Shown here: piece by piece, positions 1-9,255 of the stretch
Layout: each line of letters begins with the position of its first letter
Position numbering within the stretch: the first letter of the stretch is position 1
From: Idiomarina piscisalsi
Lineage (GTDB): Bacteria; Pseudomonadota; Gammaproteobacteria; Enterobacterales; Alteromonadaceae
Reading direction: 5' to 3'
Assembly: GCF_002211765.1 (NCBI RefSeq)
Contig: NZ_CP022133.1
Coordinates: forward strand, 186,001-250,000
DNA: 64,000 bases
The notes under the pieces: generated by a model
Seen by the model: only the letters and a program-made list of their open reading frames with translations
What the model was told of the DNA's origin: nothing
The model's database searches: none
Translations under genes and position numbers: made by a program

Positions 1-30
1 TAATTTCCTGCGTCAGGGAGACAACGGTTA

Positions 31-531
31 GTGATAGATTGGCAATTGGTTCAGGAGTTAGGACCTTATTCCTGGGAAGGCATAGGCACAGCGCTTTTGT
101 GTGGTGCCATTGTTGGTATAGAACGGCAGGTTCGCGGAAAGCCCGTCGGCATTAGAACGTCAGCTCTTATTACTATCGGTACGTATCTATTTTTGGCGGG
201 TGGCTCGTCGGTATTGTCAGAAACGGGCGATCCATCACGCATCATCGGCCAGATTATCACTGGTGTTGGCTTTCTTGGCGCGGGAGTGATGCTGGCGCGT
301 GATGGTGTTGTTGTCGGTGTCACATCAGCCGCTACGATTTGGGCATTAGCGGCTATCGGTATTGCTGTTGGGCTTGGTATGTATGGTGTCGGTATCGTAC
401 TTTCTTTAGTTATTGTGGGTGTATTGCTTGGCGTTGACTTACTAGAAGATACCTTTCAGTCACTGACCAAAGGCGTGCACCGAAAGTACAGTGGCTGGCG
501 CCGGCGACGCGGCGACAGCAACGAGCCTTAG
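31..531 (+). CDS. MgtC/SapB-family membrane protein
   Basis: The 166-residue product has four to five hydrophobic segments and the family hallmark GAIVGIERQVRGKPVGIRTS near residues 25-44, followed by GVGFLGAGVML near residues 77-87. These are the conserved parts of the MgtC/SapB N-terminal membrane domain. The C-terminal ACT-like domain of full-length MgtC (about 225 residues) is absent, so this is the short form found in many bacteria. The role is inner-membrane; MgtC of pathogens acts on ATP synthase and Mg2+ stress, but the function of short forms is not settled. I chose the GTG at 31 because AGGGAG lies nine bases before it. The next gene is convergent, six bases away. Confidence 0.85.
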   Translation: MIDWQLVQELGPYSWEGIGTALLCGAIVGIERQVRGKPVGIRTSALITIGTYLFLAGGSSVLSETGDPSRIIGQIITGVGFLGAGVMLARDGVVVGVTSAATIWALAAIGIAVGLGMYGVGIVLSLVIVGVLLGVDLLEDTFQSLTKGVHRKYSGWRRRRGDSNEP

Positions 532-537
532 TGGTGT

Positions 538-1152
538 TTAACGCGGCAATCCTTTGACATAAGTGTCTATAGCGGTATTACCGTACTCAACCAGAGGGAA
601 GAAGTCGGGCGCCAGTAACCAGTTGTAAATGAGCCCGTCAACCAAGGAAAATAAACCAATAACAGCCATTCTTGCCTCAATAGTTGGGGCAATTTCGCCA
701 GCATCGATTGCTTTCTGGAAGAGGTTTTCAACATTATCAATACACTCATTCCGGCCGCTGACATGTCGAAGTTTTATTGGATTCACTTCGTCGATATACT
801 CGCATTTATGAAGCAGTATGCTTGCAAGCGATTGAACTTGAGGCTCGTTCTGAACTCTTGCCAAAAACTCCTTTGAGCGAGCTTTAATTTCTTCGAGAAT
901 TCCAAACTCACTGGTCTCTGAAATTTGCTCGCGCATTTCGTCAATAGGCAACTTAACGCGCCCCATCAACGACTCAATGAGATCCATTTTATTTTCAAAA
1001 TGGTGGTATATCGCACCGCGAGTCACACCGGCTTTTTCTGCCACGTGCATCATTGACGTATGGGTCACGCCCTTTTCACTGAACAACGCCTCAGCGGCGT
1101 CCAGTAATTTAGAGCGAGTTTCCATGGCGTCTTCTTTAGTGCGTCTAACCAT
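538..1152 (-). CDS. TetR/AcrR-family repressor, AcrR/TtgR-like
   Basis: The protein (204 residues) begins MVRRTKEDAMETR and has an N-terminal helix-turn-helix of the TetR type (about residues 10-56, with AGVTRGAIYHHFENK as recognition helix). The C-terminal part contains LLHKCEY and LVDGLIYNWLL, as in the AcrR/TtgR/MtrR repressors of RND efflux pumps. An ORF extension to a TTG at 1164 is rejected because GGAG (CTCC at 1159-1162 on the plus strand) sits at ideal distance before the ATG at 1152 and would overlap the TTG. No efflux genes are adjacent, so it is an orphan regulator whose targets must lie elsewhere. A 16-bp near-palindrome upstream (1207-1222) could be its own operator. Confidence 0.85.
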   Translation of the reverse strand: MVRRTKEDAMETRSKLLDAAEALFSEKGVTHTSMMHVAEKAGVTRGAIYHHFENKMDLIESLMGRVKLPIDEMREQISETSEFGILEEIKARSKEFLARVQNEPQVQSLASILLHKCEYIDEVNPIKLRHVSGRNECIDNVENLFQKAIDAGEIAPTIEARMAVIGLFSLVDGLIYNWLLAPDFFPLVEYGNTAIDTYVKGLPR

Positions 1153-1206
1153 TGTGAACTCCAATTACTTAACATTCGTTCATTATTATAACGGATTCTA
1201 ATTAAT

Positions 1207-1222
1207 CATGCACATGTGTATG
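1207..1222. promoter_or_regulatory. near-palindrome, possible TetR-type operator
   Basis: The 174-bp gap between the TetR gene and the DUF3081 gene holds CATGCACATGTGTATG, whose centre CACATGTG (1211-1218) is a perfect 8-bp palindrome with CAT/ATG ends. It lies 55 bp upstream of the TetR start and about 105 bp upstream of the plus-strand gene, where an autoregulatory operator would be expected. The assignment to the adjacent repressor is inference. Confidence 0.35.
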
Positions 1223-1326
1223 TAAAAACTTAGGCAACTAAATTCAAACATTTGTTCCAAATCGGTTGTCGAAATGGTTTTAGACCCCAATAATAAAGGT
1301 ATACATTTAACAAGAAGAGGTGCGGC

Positions 1327-1605
1327 ATGAAAAACGAGCTAGACACAAAATTAATGCTTGATGCTTATGAAAAAATTCAGACCCACGGCGAAGCGCGTCA
1401 GGGACGCCATTATTTAGACGGCATAGAAGCTTATACCGATCATGACGGCTATACCGTTTTTTTAGAAGGTTACGGAGTCACGCTGACGCTTCAATTTCAT
1501 AGTTCTTACCACTTGAATTATGAGAACGAATCACAAGTCGATAAATTTATTCGAGCGGTAAAAAATATTGCGGACGGTTACGAGACACCAGGGTACGAGC
1601 GATGA
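1327..1605 (+). CDS. DUF3081 family protein
   Basis: This 92-residue protein matches what I recall of the gammaproteobacterial DUF3081 family: an N-terminal helix (about residues 3-20), then GIEAYTDHDGYTVFLEGYG and VTLTLQFHSSYHLNY (residues 32-65), and a C-terminal helix. It has no signal peptide or membrane segment and is probably cytosolic. The function is unknown. AAGAGG lies before the ATG. Its stop overlaps the start of the following hemolysin-III-type gene (ATGA at 1602-1605), so the two are very likely translated from one message. Confidence 0.75.
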   Translation: MKNELDTKLMLDAYEKIQTHGEARQGRHYLDGIEAYTDHDGYTVFLEGYGVTLTLQFHSSYHLNYENESQVDKFIRAVKNIADGYETPGYER

Positions 1606-2267
1606 GCCAGCATAAAGCCTACACGGCGATGGAAGAAGTCGCGCATGCGCTGACCCACGGTATTGGGGCGGCGTTAAGCATTGCGGCTTTAGTCGTCATG
1701 ATACTCTGGTCTGTCGCCTATGGCGACGCCTGGCACGTCGTTGCGGCAAGCGTTTACGGGGCGAGCCTTATTTTGCTCTACACGGCGTCAACGCTCTACC
1801 ATGCTTTTCCCTGGCCGAATATAAAAGCGGTGTTTCAGCAGCTTGATCATGCGGCTATTTATATTCTGATTGCCGGTACTTACACCCCATTTGCACTGAT
1901 TAATTTGCGCGGTGTCTGGGGCTGGACGTTACTGGGGATTGTCTGGGGTATTGCCATTGTCGGAGTGGTGCTTGAGCTGGCCATGACCAAACGTATTAAA
2001 TGGCTGTCACTGAGCTTATATTTAGGTTTGGGCTGGATGGCGCTTATTGCAATAAAACCCATGATAGATAATGTCGATTTCGGTGGCTTAATGCTACTGG
2101 TAGCAGGCGGGCTGGCTTATACGTTTGGGGTCATTTTTTATGTGTGGAAGTCACTGCCGTACCATCATGCTATTTGGCATTTATTCGTGTTAGCGGGCAG
2201 TATTTTTCATTTCTTCTCTATTTTCTATTTTGTTCTGCCGCAACCGGAGCTTGTCGCTGCCAGCTAA
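1602..2267 (+). CDS. trhA: Hemolysin III family (TrhA/YqfA, PAQR superfamily) membrane protein
   Basis: The 221-residue protein is almost wholly hydrophobic with seven predicted membrane segments and carries the family motifs EEVAHALTHGIGAALS (residues 7-22), STLYHAFPW (about 64-72), LDHAAIYILIAGTYTPF (about 82-98) and the C-terminal HAIWHLFVLAGSIFHFFS. The conserved Asp and His residues of PAQR/hemolysin III proteins are all present. Family members affect membrane fluidity or energetics; haemolysis is seen only on some. It overlaps the upstream DUF3081 gene by four bases and is followed by a strong terminator hairpin. Confidence 0.88.
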   Translation: MSQHKAYTAMEEVAHALTHGIGAALSIAALVVMILWSVAYGDAWHVVAASVYGASLILLYTASTLYHAFPWPNIKAVFQQLDHAAIYILIAGTYTPFALINLRGVWGWTLLGIVWGIAIVGVVLELAMTKRIKWLSLSLYLGLGWMALIAIKPMIDNVDFGGLMLLVAGGLAYTFGVIFYVWKSLPYHHAIWHLFVLAGSIFHFFSIFYFVLPQPELVAAS

Positions 2268-2299
2268 ACATCGTTGCGGCAATTTCCAGACACATACAA

Positions 2300-2325
2300 A
2301 AAGCCCCGCCGTTAAGCGGGGCTTT
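2300..2325. terminator. bidirectional rho-independent terminator
   Basis: Ten-base arms (AAAGCCCCGC at 2300-2309 and GCGGGGCTTT at 2316-2325) enclose a six-base loop. A T-rich tail follows on both strands. It lies between the convergent trhA and typA genes and can serve both. Confidence 0.9.
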
Positions 2326-2349
2326 ATTCATAGTGGCTAAAAGCACAAG

Positions 2350-4188
2350 TTAGCCTTTTGATTCGCGACCCAGTCGCTTACGCTCATTCTCGGTCAGCGC
2401 ACGCTTACGAATACGGATCGATTCAGGCGTAACCTCAACCAGCTCGTCATCGTTGATGAACTCAAGCGCTTGCTCAAGAGTGTACTTAATTGGTGGACTA
2501 AGCGTTTGAGCGTCGTCAGTACCTGAAGCACGAACGTTCGTCAGCTGTTTACCTTTAAGACAGTTAACGGTTAAGTCGTTAGAGCGGTTATGAATACCAA
2601 TAACCTGGCCCTCATAGACTTCGTCGCCGTGTGCTGCGAATAATTTACCGCGCTCTTGCAGGTTAAATAGTGCGTAAGTCAGTGCTTTACCCTGCGCGTT
2701 CGAAATGAGTACACCGTTCACGCGCTGACCAATAGTGCCGCCTTTGTGCGGACCGTAGTGGTCAAAAGTGTGGTACATCAATCCAGTACCCGATGTCAGT
2801 GTCATGAACTCGGTCTGGAAGCCAATTAAGCCACGGCTTGGTACTTCGAAGTCAACACGGACACGACCTTTACCGTCAGGTGTCATATTGGTCATCTCGG
2901 CCTTACGTAAGCCCAGTTTTTCCATGACCGAACCCTGGTGCTGCTCTTCGATATCAACAGTCAAAGACTCATACGGTTCCATTTTCTTACCGTCTTCTTC
3001 TTTGATGATAACTTCCGGGCGAGACACAGCGAGCTCGAAACCTTCGCGGCGCATGTTTTCGATTAATACACCTAAGTGTAATTCACCACGGCCTGATACG
3101 CGGAATTTATCAGGGTTGTCCGTTTCTTCAACGCGAAGCGCTACGTTGTGAACCAGCTCTTGCTGTAAACGCTCAAGAATTTGACGTGAAGTAACGAACT
3201 TACCTTCTTTACCCGCGAACGGCGAGGTGTTGACCTGGAACGTCATGGTCACTGTTGGCTCGTCAACGCTTAGCGGCTTCATTGCCTCAGCTGCGCCAAC
3301 CGCACAAACGGTATCTGAAATCTTCAGTTCGCCCAAACCGGTTATCGCACAAATGTCGCCTGCATGCGCTGATTCGGCGTCAATGCGGTCAAGGCCCAGA
3401 TAATTAAAGACTTTACCAATTTTACCGCTACGCTCTTTGCCGTCAGCACCCACAATGGTTACCTGTTGGTTGACTTTCACGCTACCGCGAGTCACACGAC
3501 CAATACCGATAACACCAAGGTAGCTTGAGTAATCCAGCTGTGAAATTTGCATCTGTAAGTCAGCGTCTGGGTCGGCGTCTGGGTGGCTAACTTCATTGAC
3601 GATAGTTTCGAACAACGGTGTCATGTCCTCGCCAACCGTGTCCTCTTCGCGAGTCGCCCAACCGTTCAATGCCGACGCGTAAACCACTGGGAAGTCTAAC
3701 TGTTCGTCGGTGGCACCTAAGTTATCGAATAAGTCGAAGACCTGATCCATGACCCAGTCAGGACGAGCGCCCGGGCGGTCGATTTTGTTGATAACAAGAA
3801 TTGGGTTTAAACCGTGCTCGAATGCTTTCTGTGTGACGAAACGCGTTTGTGGCATAGGACCGTCAACAGCGTCGACCACCAGTAATACAGAGTCTGCCAT
3901 AGAAAGAACGCGTTCAACTTCACCGCCAAAGTCAGCGTGCCCTGGAGTATCCAGAATGTTGATGCGGTAGTCCTGCCAGTTAACGGCTGTGTTTTTGGCC
4001 AAAATAGTAATGCCGCGTTCTTTTTCCAGATCGTTAGAGTCCATGATGCGCTCTTCAAGCTCACCACGACTTTCGAGTGTACCGGATTGCTGGAGCAACT
4101 TATCTACGAGTGTCGTCTTACCATGGTCTACGTGCGCAATAATCGCAATGTTGCGAAGCTTATTGATATCAAATGCCTGAGTTGTCAT
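2350..4188 (-). CDS. typA: Ribosome-associated GTPase TypA/BipA
   Basis: The 612-residue product is full length for the family. The GTPase domain shows G1 [15 protein letters not shown] (residues 18-32), the switch I/II region with RGITILAKN and [16 protein letters not shown], and [12 protein letters not shown] (G4). EF-G-like domains II, III and V follow, and then the TypA-specific C-terminal domain with [16 protein letters not shown] and [19 protein letters not shown]. TypA binds the ribosome and is needed for growth in cold or stress, by helping assembly of the 50S subunit. The gene stands alone, divergent from glnA as in many gammaproteobacteria, and ends at the bidirectional terminator. 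Confidence 0.97.
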   Translation of the reverse strand: MTTQAFDINKLRNIAIIAHVDHGKTTLVDKLLQQSGTLESRGELEERIMDSNDLEKERGITILAKNTAVNWQDYRINILDTPGHADFGGEVERVLSMADSVLLVVDAVDGPMPQTRFVTQKAFEHGLNPILVINKIDRPGARPDWVMDQVFDLFDNLGATDEQLDFPVVYASALNGWATREEDTVGEDMTPLFETIVNEVSHPDADPDADLQMQISQLDYSSYLGVIGIGRVTRGSVKVNQQVTIVGADGKERSGKIGKVFNYLGLDRIDAESAHAGDICAITGLGELKISDTVCAVGAAEAMKPLSVDEPTVTMTFQVNTSPFAGKEGKFVTSRQILERLQQELVHNVALRVEETDNPDKFRVSGRGELHLGVLIENMRREGFELAVSRPEVIIKEEDGKKMEPYESLTVDIEEQHQGSVMEKLGLRKAEMTNMTPDGKGRVRVDFEVPSRGLIGFQTEFMTLTSGTGLMYHTFDHYGPHKGGTIGQRVNGVLISNAQGKALTYALFNLQERGKLFAAHGDEVYEGQVIGIHNRSNDLTVNCLKGKQLTNVRASGTDDAQTLSPPIKYTLEQALEFINDDELVEVTPESIRIRKRALTENERKRLGRESKG

Positions 4189-4375
4189 TAAGAAAGCCTG
4201 TGTTTGTCGGTAGTGAGTGTAAACCCAACCCTTCCGACGGGGGTTTATGAAAAATAGCGGCGTATTCTACCTGCTTAGACGATATTAAAAAAGACCTGAT
4301 TGTTTTTTGTTCGTTATTTTTGTCGAATAAACCGCCACTCATTCTGTTCCGAATTTGTGACTGCCGGTGATCGAA

Positions 4376-4412
4376 TGCACCCTAATGGTGCGTAATGAGC
4401 GGTAATGGTGCG
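4376..4412. promoter_or_regulatory. two tandem NtrC binding sites upstream of glnA
   Basis: TGCACC-CTAAT-GGTGCG (4376-4392) is a near-perfect match to the NtrC consensus TGCACC-N5-GGTGCA. TGAGCG-GTAAT-GGTGCG (4396-4412) is a second, weaker site with one good half. Their centres are 20 bp apart, about two helical turns, and lie about 97 and 117 bp upstream of the expected glnA transcription start, as for an enhancer that seats cooperating NtrC dimers. Confidence 0.85.
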
Positions 4413-4473
4413 CAAGTAAGTTTGCACAAAAATGACACTGAAGTAACTGATTGATTTTTAATAAAAAGTAAAT

Positions 4474-4489
4474 TGGCACAGGCTTTGCT
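4474..4489 (+). promoter_or_regulatory. sigma-54 promoter of glnA
   Basis: TGGCAC-AGGCT-TTGCT fits the sigma-54 consensus TGGCAC-N5-TTGCA/T, with GG (4475-4476) and GC (4487-4488) at the required 12-base step. Transcription should start near 4500, leaving a short leader with GGAGG (4527-4531) before the ATG at 4537. The remainder of the 348-bp typA-glnA gap shows no other clear element. Confidence 0.9.
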
Positions 4490-4536
4490 ATACTGTGGCT
4501 GTTACTTTTTAAAGACGCTGTCTACTGGAGGACAAC

Positions 4537-5946
4537 ATGTCAGCTGATAAGATTTTCGATACCATTAAAGAAAACGACGTAAAATTCGTCGACCTACGCT
4601 TTACCGATACTAAGGGTAAAGAACAACACGTCACTATTCCGGTGTCGCAAATCGATGAAGACTTCTTCGAAGAAGGTAAAATGTTTGACGGCTCGTCAAT
4701 TGCAGGCTGGAAAGGTATTAACGAATCGGACATGGTGTTAATGCCTGACAATGATTCAGCCGTACTGGATCCGTTCACTGATGAAATGACGTTAAACATT
4801 CGTTGCGACATTTTAGAGCCTGAAACACTGCAAGGTTACAGCCGTGACCCACGCTCTATCGCCAAACGTGCGGAAGAGTTCCTGCGCAGTTCTGGCATTG
4901 CCGATGAAGCTTACTTTGGTCCGGAGCCAGAGTTTTTCCTTTTCAACGATGTTCGTTTCCGTACTGATATGAGCGGTTCGTTCTATAAAATTGATGCGGA
5001 TGAAGCAGAGTGGAACTCAGGTCGTGAGTACTCGGAAGGCAACATGGCTCACCGTCCGGGCGTGAAAGGCGGTTACTTCCCGGTACCACCGGTCGACTCA
5101 GCTCACGACATTCGTGGCACCATGAGTTTGGTTATGGAAGACATGGGCTTAGTGGTTGAAGCGCACCACCATGAGGTGGCGACAGCTGGTCAGAACGAGG
5201 TAGCGACCCGTTTCAACACCTTAACAACCAAAGCCGACGAGCTGCAGATTTACAAATATGTTGTGCACAATGTTGCTCATTCTTATGGCATGACAGCCAC
5301 CTTTATGCCTAAGCCTTTAGTGGGCGATAACGGCTCAGGTATGCACGTACATATGTCACTGAATAAAGGCGGCGAAAACCTGTTCGCAGGCGACCAATAT
5401 GCTGGCTTAAGCGAAACGGCGCTTTATTACATTGGCGGTATTGTGAAACACGCTCGTGCGATTAATGCCTTCGCTAACGCATCAACGAACTCTTATAAAC
5501 GTTTGGTGCCAGGCTTTGAAGCGCCGGTGATGCTGGCTTACTCAGCGCGTAACCGTTCTGCATCCATTCGCATTCCGCTGGTGTCGAGTGCTAAAGCGCG
5601 TCGTATTGAAGTGCGTTTCCCTGACCCAAGTGCGAACCCTTACCTGTGTTTCACTGCACTGCTTATGGCTGGTCTTGACGGTATTCGTAACAAGATTCAC
5701 CCGGGTGATGCAATGGACAAGGATTTATACAACTTGCCGCCAGAAGAAGCGAAAGACATTCCAACCGTTTGTCATTCGTTAGAAATGGCGCTGGAAGCAT
5801 TAGATAAAGACCGTGACTTCCTGAAGCAAGGCGGTGTTATGGACGATGACATGATCGACGCTTATATTGGCCTTAAATACAACGAAGTAGAGACATTGAA
5901 GAAGACTACCCACCCGGTAGAGTTCGATATGTACTACAGCGTTTAA
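4537..5946 (+). CDS. glnA: Glutamine synthetase type I
   Basis: The 469-residue product equals the usual GSI-beta length. It has the beta-grasp domain (about residues 15-100, with [14 protein letters not shown]) and the catalytic domain with EPEFFLF (metal-binding Glu), [21 protein letters not shown] and the latch [14 protein letters not shown], whose Tyr corresponds to the adenylylation Tyr397 of enteric enzymes. It joins ammonia to glutamate using ATP and is the main assimilation enzyme at low nitrogen. Upstream NtrC sites and a sigma-54 promoter show control by nitrogen limitation, and ntrBC lie directly downstream. Confidence 0.98.
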   Translation: MSADKIFDTIKENDVKFVDLRFTDTKGKEQHVTIPVSQIDEDFFEEGKMFDGSSIAGWKGINESDMVLMPDNDSAVLDPFTDEMTLNIRCDILEPETLQGYSRDPRSIAKRAEEFLRSSGIADEAYFGPEPEFFLFNDVRFRTDMSGSFYKIDADEAEWNSGREYSEGNMAHRPGVKGGYFPVPPVDSAHDIRGTMSLVMEDMGLVVEAHHHEVATAGQNEVATRFNTLTTKADELQIYKYVVHNVAHSYGMTATFMPKPLVGDNGSGMHVHMSLNKGGENLFAGDQYAGLSETALYYIGGIVKHARAINAFANASTNSYKRLVPGFEAPVMLAYSARNRSASIRIPLVSSAKARRIEVRFPDPSANPYLCFTALLMAGLDGIRNKIHPGDAMDKDLYNLPPEEAKDIPTVCHSLEMALEALDKDRDFLKQGGVMDDDMIDAYIGLKYNEVETLKKTTHPVEFDMYYSV

Positions 5947-5954
5947 CAACCTTT

Positions 5955-5980
5955 AAAGGGCGGTTTATACCGCCCTTTTT
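5955..5980 (+). terminator. terminator or attenuator between glnA and ntrB
   Basis: A ten-base stem (5955-5964 with 5969-5978, core GGGCGGT/ACCGCCC) and tetraloop are followed by a T tract. It sits directly after glnA, so ntrBC expression from the glnA promoter depends on read-through, as in enteric glnA-glnLG. Confidence 0.9.
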
Positions 5981-5982
5981 AA

Positions 5983-6011
5983 TTGCACCAATTTGGTGCG
6001 TACGCTATTCT
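5983..6011 (+). promoter_or_regulatory. ntrB promoter overlapped by an NtrC site
   Basis: TGCACC-AATTT-GGTGCG at 5984-6000 is an NtrC site almost identical to the best one before glnA. It covers the spacer and -35 element of a plausible sigma-70 promoter: TTGCAC at 5983-5988, 17-bp spacer, TATTCT at 6006-6011. NtrC bound here would repress its own operon, as known for glnLp of enterics. The expected transcription start (about 6018) falls on the ntrB start codon. Confidence 0.75.
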
Positions 6012-6017
6012 CTCCTT

Positions 6018-7076
6018 GTGAACACAAATACCTTAATCAATCAGCTTCTGACCGGGATACTCGTTTTAGACGAGAATTTCACCATACGCTATGTCAATTC
6101 AGCGGCGGAGTCGTTGCTTGATCACAGCGCCAAGCGACTGCTCGGCGAACCCTTTTCGACGGCATTTTTTCAATGCTCGCTGGCCAGTGAGACCATTGCA
6201 AACTGCTTTCAATATGAGCAGCGAGTGTTAAATACCGATGTGGAATTCACCTTACATTCCGGGCATCGAATTACCGTTGATGTGTGCATTCAGACGATAC
6301 AGGACAGCGGCCAAACGCAATTGCTGATGGAACTTCGTAAGGCGGATCAGTTGCGTCGCATTAATCAGGAAGACCAACAGCGTAACCAGCTGTATGCAAC
6401 TCAGCATTTACTGCGTGGCATGGCGCATGAAATTAAAAACCCGTTAGGTGGATTGCGCGGCGCGGCACAGTTGCTTGCTCGTGAGTTAAATGATGACTAC
6501 CTGAAAGAATACACGGACTTAATTATCAGTCAGTCTGACCGGCTACGGTTTTTGGTTGACCGTCTGTTAGGTCCGATGAAACCCGGTAAACGGGGGTGGG
6601 TAAATATTCATGAAATAACCGAGCGTGTCGCAAAGACCCTGTCTTATGAATATGGCGATACGCTAACGATCACGCGTGACTATGACCCATCGCTGCCGGA
6701 CATCATGATTGTTGAAGAAAGCTGCGAACAGGTGTTTTTGAATATCGCACAAAATGCGGCGCAGGCGATGAATGGTAACGGGAAGCTGACGGTAAGAACG
6801 CGGGTCGAGCATCAGCAGACACTGTTCGGTGAGCGTTATCGGCAATGTGCCGTGGTGCATTTTATTGATACCGGCCCGGGTATTTCGGACGCATTACGGG
6901 ACACGCTATTTTATCCGCTAGTCAGTGGCCGAGCGGAAGGCACCGGGTTGGGGCTGTCGCTGGCGCAAACCATCGTGCATCAGCACAAAGGCAAAATTGA
7001 GGTGAACTCGGAACCCGGGCGCACTCAATTTTCTGTCTATTTACCTTATGTAAGTGAGGGATCTGGGAATGACTGA
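6018..7076 (+). CDS. ntrB: Nitrogen regulation sensor kinase NtrB (GlnL)
   Basis: The 352-residue soluble kinase has an N-terminal PAS domain (about 5-75), the phosphorylation box GMAHEIKNPLGG with His137, the N box QNAAQAMNG and the GTGLGLSLAQTIVHQH ATP-binding region near the C-terminus. NtrB phosphorylates or dephosphorylates NtrC according to PII state. The GTG at 6018 lines up with the N-terminus of known NtrB within about ten residues. No Shine-Dalgarno sequence precedes it, and the apparent promoter places transcription start at or next to this codon. Its end overlaps ntrC by eight bases. Confidence 0.93.
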   Translation: MNTNTLINQLLTGILVLDENFTIRYVNSAAESLLDHSAKRLLGEPFSTAFFQCSLASETIANCFQYEQRVLNTDVEFTLHSGHRITVDVCIQTIQDSGQTQLLMELRKADQLRRINQEDQQRNQLYATQHLLRGMAHEIKNPLGGLRGAAQLLARELNDDYLKEYTDLIISQSDRLRFLVDRLLGPMKPGKRGWVNIHEITERVAKTLSYEYGDTLTITRDYDPSLPDIMIVEESCEQVFLNIAQNAAQAMNGNGKLTVRTRVEHQQTLFGERYRQCAVVHFIDTGPGISDALRDTLFYPLVSGRAEGTGLGLSLAQTIVHQHKGKIEVNSEPGRTQFSVYLPYVSEGSGND

Positions 7077-8499
7077 CGCGAGTTTATGGATTATCGATGA
7101 CGATGACTCCATTCGTTGGGTGCTGGAAAAAGCGTTCGCAAACAGCCGCTATAAAGTGCGCGCGTTTTCCGACAGCGATTCGTTTTTTAACGCGCTTGAA
7201 CAGCAACAGCCCAGCGTCGTCATGACGGATATTCGCATGCCCGGCGATGACGGACTGGTTGTGCTGGAGAAACTAAAAGAGAACTATCCCGGTATGCCGG
7301 TCGTGGTCATGACGGCGCATTCTGACTTAGATACGACCGTGAAAGCATTTCAGGGTGGGGCTTTTGAGTACTTACCGAAGCCATTTGATATTGATGAAGC
7401 GTTGACGACAGTAGACCGGGCTTTACGACACCTGGCTGAAAATAGACAACGTGCGCAGCAGCCGAAAACGGCCAAAGTGCCTGAAATTATTGGTGACGCA
7501 CCGGCCATGCAGGATGTTTTCCGTGCCATTGGGCGACTGTCGTCATCGAGTGTGAGTGTATTGCTCACTGGCGAAACGGGTACAGGTAAAGAGTTAGTCG
7601 CTCGTGCATTGCATAAGCACAGTCCGAGAGCTGAGGAGCCTTTCATTGCATTGAATATGGCGGCGATTCCGGCGGATCTCATCGAATCGGAACTGTTTGG
7701 GCACGAGCGTGGTGCTTTTACCGGCGCGGACAAAAAACGCATTGGTCGTTTCCAGCAAGCCAATGGCGGTACGCTGTTTTTGGATGAAATAGGCGATATG
7801 CCGTTGCCTGTTCAAACCCGGCTGCTGCGTGTATTAGCCGAAGGCCAGTTTTATCCGGTGGGAGCACACCAACCGGTAGAGGTGGATGTTCGGGTTATTG
7901 CTGCGACACATCGGTCGTTGGAAACCTTGGTGGAAAAGGGGCTATTTCGAGACGATCTCTATCACCGCCTGAATGTGATTCGACTGAAATTGCCGCCGTT
8001 AAGAAAACGGCAGAATGATATTCCTACGTTAGCTGAGCACTTCCTGGAAACGGCTTCCGAAGAACTTGGTGTTGCAGTGAAAAAGCTGTCTAAAGACGCG
8101 TTAAGTATTCTAAAAGCGTATGAGTGGCCGGGCAACGTACGCCAACTAGAAAACACCTGTCGCTGGTTGACGGTTATGGCGCCGGGTCAGCGGGTGGGTA
8201 TGGATGACTTACCGGATGACATTGTTCACCGGGAAAACGATAAAAGGGAGCTGTTAAGCACGCCCCGGGAGCGCAGCGAAAGTGAACCTTTTGAAGACTG
8301 GTTAGGTCTATTAGTCGATGAACTTAAAAGGCTGCCCGATGATAGCGAAGCGGTATTAGAGAGTTACCAAAGAGACTTTGAAAAAGCCGCGCTTGAGCAC
8401 GCATTAAATCGGTTTCACGGACATAAACAGAAAGCCGCACTGTGGCTGGGTTGGGGCCGGAACACGCTGACCCGAAAACGGAAAAATCTGCTAAAGTAA
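7069..8499 (+). CDS. ntrC: Nitrogen regulator NtrC (GlnG), sigma-54 activator
   Basis: This 476-residue protein has a receiver domain with phospho-acceptor Asp54 (VVMTDIRMPG), an AAA+ domain with Walker A GETGTGKE, the sigma-54 contact loop GAFTGA and Walker B GGTLFLDEIGDM, and a C-terminal Fis-type helix-turn-helix ending in GRNTLTRKRK. It activates sigma-54 promoters such as the one before glnA when phosphorylated by NtrB. An upstream in-frame GTG (7054) is possible, but the ATG at 7069 gives the standard N-terminus MTDASLWIIDDDDS and has GGGA in front. The ATG lies inside the end of ntrB, which implies coupling. Confidence 0.95.
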   Translation: MTDASLWIIDDDDSIRWVLEKAFANSRYKVRAFSDSDSFFNALEQQQPSVVMTDIRMPGDDGLVVLEKLKENYPGMPVVVMTAHSDLDTTVKAFQGGAFEYLPKPFDIDEALTTVDRALRHLAENRQRAQQPKTAKVPEIIGDAPAMQDVFRAIGRLSSSSVSVLLTGETGTGKELVARALHKHSPRAEEPFIALNMAAIPADLIESELFGHERGAFTGADKKRIGRFQQANGGTLFLDEIGDMPLPVQTRLLRVLAEGQFYPVGAHQPVEVDVRVIAATHRSLETLVEKGLFRDDLYHRLNVIRLKLPPLRKRQNDIPTLAEHFLETASEELGVAVKKLSKDALSILKAYEWPGNVRQLENTCRWLTVMAPGQRVGMDDLPDDIVHRENDKRELLSTPRERSESEPFEDWLGLLVDELKRLPDDSEAVLESYQRDFEKAALEHALNRFHGHKQKAALWLGWGRNTLTRKRKNLLK

Positions 8500-8574
8500 A
8501 AGTTCTGTAAATTGGGTCGTATATTGAGCGGTCATTTTGGATCATGGATTTATTTCTGGAGAGAACAACAAGTT

Positions 8575-9255
8575 ATGAGACATTCAGTACTACTCATTGA
8601 TGATGATAGCGAAATGTCCGTTATGCTGACGGAGTTGTTTAAGCGTGAATCTGTTGATCTGACGACCGCTGAAGACGGCGTGAAAGGACTTGATGAAGCA
8701 TTAAACGGTGACTATGAACTGATTCTACTGGACGTTATGTTGCCGGGAATTGACGGTATGCAGTTGCTGCAACGCCTTCGCCAACAACACCGTGACACCG
8801 CCGTGTTAATGCTGACCGCGCGTGGTGACGACGATGACCGGGTTATGGGACTTGAGCTGGGTGCAGACGACTACCTGCCAAAACCCTTTAACCCCAGAGA
8901 GTTGATTGCGCGCGTTAAAGCACTGCTGCGCCGTACGCCAAACACGACTATGCAGAGTGAACGCCTGTCGGTATGTGGCATTAATTTAGATCCTGCCACA
9001 ACCGAAGTGCATTGTGATGGCTCTGAACTGATTTTAACGCCCACTGAGTTCGATATTTTACGTTGCTTAATGCAACAGGCCGGGCACATGGTCAGTAAAG
9101 ATCAGCTGTCGGTAGCGGCGCTAGGACGAAAAATGGAGCCTTTTGACCGCAGTTTGGATGTTCACATCAGTAATATTCGTAAAAAATTACCGACTAAGCC
9201 CGATCGTATTCAAACCATTCGTGGTCGTGGGTATCGCTTACTTGCGAGTTTATGA
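8575..9255 (+). CDS. cpxR: CpxR-like response regulator (OmpR/PhoB type)
   Basis: The 226-residue regulator has a receiver domain with phospho-acceptor Asp53 (ILLDVMLPGIDG) and GLELGADDYLPKPFNPREL as in CpxR, and a winged helix C-terminal domain ending in RTIRGRGYRLLASL. CpxR controls envelope stress genes in enterics. The ORF could extend to 8512, but the ATG at 8575 is preceded by GGAGAG and gives the canonical start MRHSVLLIDDDSE. The kinase gene overlaps by four bases. No cpxP-like gene is adjacent, so the set of targets may differ from E. coli. Confidence 0.85.
   Translation: MRHSVLLIDDDSEMSVMLTELFKRESVDLTTAEDGVKGLDEALNGDYELILLDVMLPGIDGMQLLQRLRQQHRDTAVLMLTARGDDDDRVMGLELGADDYLPKPFNPRELIARVKALLRRTPNTTMQSERLSVCGINLDPATTEVHCDGSELILTPTEFDILRCLMQQAGHMVSKDQLSVAALGRKMEPFDRSLDVHISNIRKKLPTKPDRIQTIRGRGYRLLASL

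Noticed and set aside
7054..7068. Upstream GTG start for ntrC adding five residues.
   Set aside because: The ATG at 7069 matches the normal NtrC N-terminus and has a better ribosome binding site.
8508..8530. CpxR-type box (GTAAA repeat) before the cpxR-like gene.
   Set aside because: GTAAA and GTATA are present but separated by seven bases and not five, so the match is too weak.
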